Assembly: GCA_017311185.1 (NCBI GenBank)
Contig: JAESUZ010003105.1
Coordinates: forward strand, 620,001-684,000
Source: Proteles cristata cristata
Taxonomy: Eukaryota; Chordata; Mammalia; Carnivora; Hyaenidae
Direction: 5' to 3'
DNA: 64,000 nt
The notes under the pieces are model-generated. The model had not been told where the DNA came from. It searched no databases and saw only the letters and a program-made list of their open reading frames with translations. A program made the position numbers and the translations under genes. This document shows, piece by piece, positions 60,937 to 64,000 of the stretch; within the stretch, counting starts at the first letter, position 1; the number at the start of each line of letters is the position of its first letter.

Positions 60937-62273
60937 ACAAAATTGGATATGCCATATCAATACACCAAAACAGGAAAATCTGATTAGAGGGAAGCAGAAA
61001 TGATATGGTGGAAGAAATAGTACATTTCACTACTATGTAGCATTTAGAAAGGGAATAAGCAGGAATAACTTTGGCAGGTATGTTCGGCATTAGGGGCAGG
61101 GCCAAGTTTTCTTAAGGGAGGCCTCAGTCTGGCTCTTTGGGACAGCAGCCTCTGCCTATCTCTTCCTGTAACATTCAAGTTCACAGTGGGGCTTTTGGCT
61201 CTATGTGAACCCCCTGGGACCAATGGAGAAGTATCCTGCAGCAGCACCAAGCAACCTCACCCCAAAGTAGCAGCAGGAAGGAATGAGATACCCATCTGTT
61301 ATCTCCCAGGCCCTGAACAACACCTGGAGCCTTAAGGCTGTGGACACACAGCTCTATGGTGATGGTTAATCTGGGACTTTCAGTAGCATTTAGGAAGGCA
61401 TGCAGCCTGCCACACGGTCACCTTTCCACAGGTTTAAGGTGGCTGCAGGCAGGATTTAAGCTCAGAGAGTTGTAGGAGCACACCTAAAGCTGGAGTTATT
61501 CTTCACTACTCAGGGAGATTGGGATTCGTGGGTAGTATCCAGGGGAGGAGCTGTAGTGGTTGCCAAGAGCTGGAACAAGGAGGGCGTGGGGATCCTCTGG
61601 GACCCTGATGGAAGACCAAAGGCACCTAGACTGGAAGGAGAAGACCGAGTCTCTAGTGAGTACCCTGGAGAGGGCCTTAGCTGGTGATGATGGTGTTATC
61701 TTCATTTCTTTGCATTGATCTCCCTCACGCCCCACCGCCGGAATCTGGGGGGTGTCTATTAAAAAAAATGTCACCCAACTTGTGGTCAGTTCTATTGTCT
61801 TTAGGGCCACACTGAGACTAAATGTTCCATTTACACATAATCATGAAAATACTCCAAGAATGGCAAGCTTCCTTTTATCCTTTGTGAGAGCATCAAACAC
61901 ACACAAGAGCAGCCATCATTTTGACACCTGTCATGGGGGTCCTACTATGTGAGAGGAGCTCTCTTTGCCACTGTATAGTTCAGAGGAGATGGGGCAAGTG
62001 AGATCTGTTTCACCTGAAGGAAAAAGAAAAGTTAGCTTCTGATGTCATCCCTGTGCATCGACCATTATGTTTACATTCTGCAGCTGAAGTGTGGCCTGGA
62101 GTGCACCATGCTCACTAGTATGGGTGTAGACATTTTGGAATAGAAAAGGTTTGCTTGGCATTCATTGATGTGGAGGGGATTACTTGGTGAAGACTTAGAG
62201 AACTAACTTACCATAGAGCCTGCTCCAAATATCACAGATTGGAAAATGTTTCATCAATGTTTGAAATTGATCA

Positions 62274-62474
62274 GGGAAGCCTGGGTAGCTTAATGGGTTA
62301 GGTGACCAACTCTTGGTTTCAGTGCAGGTCATGATCTAACCGATTCATGAGTTCAAGCCCCCCGTCAGGCTTACTGCTGTCAGTGCAGAGCCTGCTTGGG
62401 ATTCTCTGTTCCCCCTCTATTTCTACCCCATCCTCCACCTGCACTCTCTCAAAAATAAATAAATATTTTTAAAA
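62274..62474 (+). mobile_element. Older SINEC-type SINE
   Basis: GGGAAGCCTGGGTAGCTTAA head, GCAGGTCATGATCTAACC, GAGCCTGCTTGGGATTCTCT, AAATAAATAAATATTTTTAA tail. Flanks TTTGAAATTGATCA and TTTGAATTTGATCA are the target duplication. Confidence 0.9.
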
Positions 62475-63177
62475 ATTTTTGAATTTGATCAAACTGGGGA
62501 TGCTCAATTTTGCAAACCTCCCAGAGGACTGACATATGAAACCAGAAAGGTATTTTATTAATTTACAATGAGAAATAAAACCTTTAGAGATCAGGGAACC
62601 TACTGTTTAATTTTTTTTCTGTTCATTCTCTGAACTGAAACCCCAGAAGAATCTAAACTATTAGCTGATACCTTGAGGGGCATACACTTAGAAGATGAGG
62701 TACTTGTGAAAGACTTAAATTTAATGGCATTACATCAAGAGAGCCCAAGCATGCATTTATGCTCTAAGGAAATACCTACCACGCAGACCTGGTACTTAGT
62801 ATAAGCTGGCTTGGTTCCCTTTCTTCAAGATACAAATTAACTGGGCTCTGCAAATGTTACACTGTGAATCTTGTTTTCCTGTATTTTGTGGCAGACCATG
62901 TTTCTCTACCTTTCTTACCTTTACTACATTAATTATGTGGCAGGCTATTTGTTTCTGTAGATGCATCTCAGTGTTAATTTTTGGTTTAACTCCCAGAAGA
63001 TAAACTTATTTCCCATTCTTCAAGAATATCTCCTTATCCATCTGCTACTTATAAGAGTGATTACAGAACTTTTAGCTATTATTTATTTTGACATAATTTC
63101 CAGGTTTATGTTAAGAAATAGTAAGCATGAAGATAGAGTGCATCATTAACAAGCTAGGTTTAAAATTAGGATTTCCT

Positions 63178-63520
63178 TCTGGTCATTTGTAGCAATGTAG
63201 ATGGAACTCGAGGGTGTTATGCTGAGCAAAATAAGTCAGGCAAAGAAAGTGAAAACCATAATGTTTTCACTTATAAGTGGATCAGGAGAAACTTAACAGA
63301 GGACCATGGGGGAGAGAAGGGAAAAATATTTGGGGAGAGGGAGGGAAGGAAACCATGAGAGACTCCTGAATATGGAGAACAAACTGAGGGCTGGTGGGGG
63401 CGGGGAAGAGGGGAGGGGGGTGACGGGCATGGAGGAGGGCACTTGTGGGGATAAGCACTGGGTGTTATATGGAAACCAACTTGACAATAAACTATGAAAC
63501 AAAAATGAATAAAATAAAAT
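63178..63520 (+). mobile_element. 5'-truncated L1 3' end with 16-bp target-site duplication
   Basis: 343 bp: ORF2 end (GGGTGTTATGCTGAGCAAAA), 3' UTR with CTGGTGGGGGCGGGGAAGAG, GATAAGCACTGGGTGTTATA, and a tail of AAATA units. AAAATTAGGATTTCCT flanks it at 63162-63177 and 63521-63536. The poly(G)-rich UTR patch lies at 63395-63420. Confidence 0.95.
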
Positions 63521-64000
63521 AAAATTAGGATTTCCTAATGTGTAGCCCTTTGATAAATTCACTAGTTTTCAAAACTTAATTCTGTTACTGCTATTCTAAT
63601 TGGTATGCTTATTATTTAATTGGGCACTAAGGTGCCAATTAAAAGAAAAGTCTATTGTAAACTTGGGAAAACAATTGATGTAAATTTCCTAGAAGTAAAA
63701 TCCATGAGAGATATTCTGCAAAATCGTCGTCACCTGGGCATTCTCTTACTGTGATTGTGTGTCTGTTTCAAGAAGATTGCTAAACCAAAACGTTTAAGCA
63801 AAAATCCCTGTCAGTTGTAATCAGCTCTATTTAATTTGAGTACAACATGAGGTCTATCTAGCCTGCAGCCGGGTCCAGCCGGCTAATTTGTGAACATCTT
63901 CTTCAGAGCCTCCTCCTCTTCTTGCTTCTCTGAATGAGGCAAGAACCAGGATTCAGCTTGGAAAGTCAGTTTCTCAGGAAAGCAGACACTACACTGATTT

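Larger units (their letters stand above)
46351..64000. other. Upstream intergenic sequence
   Basis: 17.6 kb beyond the promoter. Named repeats are listed separately. Stretches with nothing I can name: 46350-47370, 47600-48290, 48440-49870, 50820-51735, 52265-52915, 53140-54280, 54420-55260, 55970-58380, 60010-60690, 60955-62270 and 62480-63160. No frame in them carries a recognisable domain. A divergent noncoding transcript from the CpG island is possible but not visible here. Confidence 0.8.

Noticed and set aside
1..64000. CRISPR arrays, bacterial operons, phage or integrative elements
   Set aside because: Direct repeats here are SINEs, target duplications or simple repeats; intron-exon structure and repeat families are mammalian.

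Overview
The window is nuclear DNA of a carnivore, most likely a felid. It holds about 32 tRNA-Lys-derived SINEs of the carnivore SINEC type with the cat-type head (GGCGCCTGGGTGGCTCAG) and body, plus 5'-truncated L1 copies that share one carnivore-type 3' end. I saw no bacterial, phage or CRISPR content.

The only protein-coding gene I can support is the 5' part of ATP11B, a class VI P4-ATPase (phospholipid flippase), on the minus strand. Nine coding exons lie at 45847-45873, 18350-18466, 12859-12948, 11089-11169, 6669-6776, 6349-6477, 5442-5545, 2550-2597 and 293-357. They splice in a continuous frame with GT/AG borders and encode about residues 1-257: the cytosolic N-terminus, TM1-TM2, and much of the actuator domain including the DGET motif. 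The gene continues past the left edge. Its CpG-island promoter is at about 45.5-46.35 kb. From 46.35 to 64 kb I see upstream sequence with no supported gene.

Everything else is intron or intergenic DNA. Recognisable parts are SINEC copies, L1 fragments of several ages, MIR and L2 remnants, hAT-like DNA transposon remnants, a Tigger1 relic cut open by two L1s (26.8-30.06 kb), and a 524-bp Tc1/mariner-type inverted-repeat element with TA duplications (51.7-52.3 kb).

I found no new gene system. The items most worth checking are products of L1 machinery. Two are very short 3'-truncated snRNA insertions only 1.2 kb apart (U6 at 32353-32383, U2 at 33562-33595), each with target-site duplications. 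A third is a 144-bp insertion made of 29 bases of L1 end plus about 100 bases of apparent 3'-transduced DNA (23853-23996). A fourth is a pure poly(T) tract between 16-bp duplications (10131-10177). I also note three SINEs that look like one young subfamily, three SINEs in a row sharing one target sequence, and a 7-codon upstream ORF before the ATP11B start. All calls come from reading the sequence and from memory of repeat families; no alignment was run.
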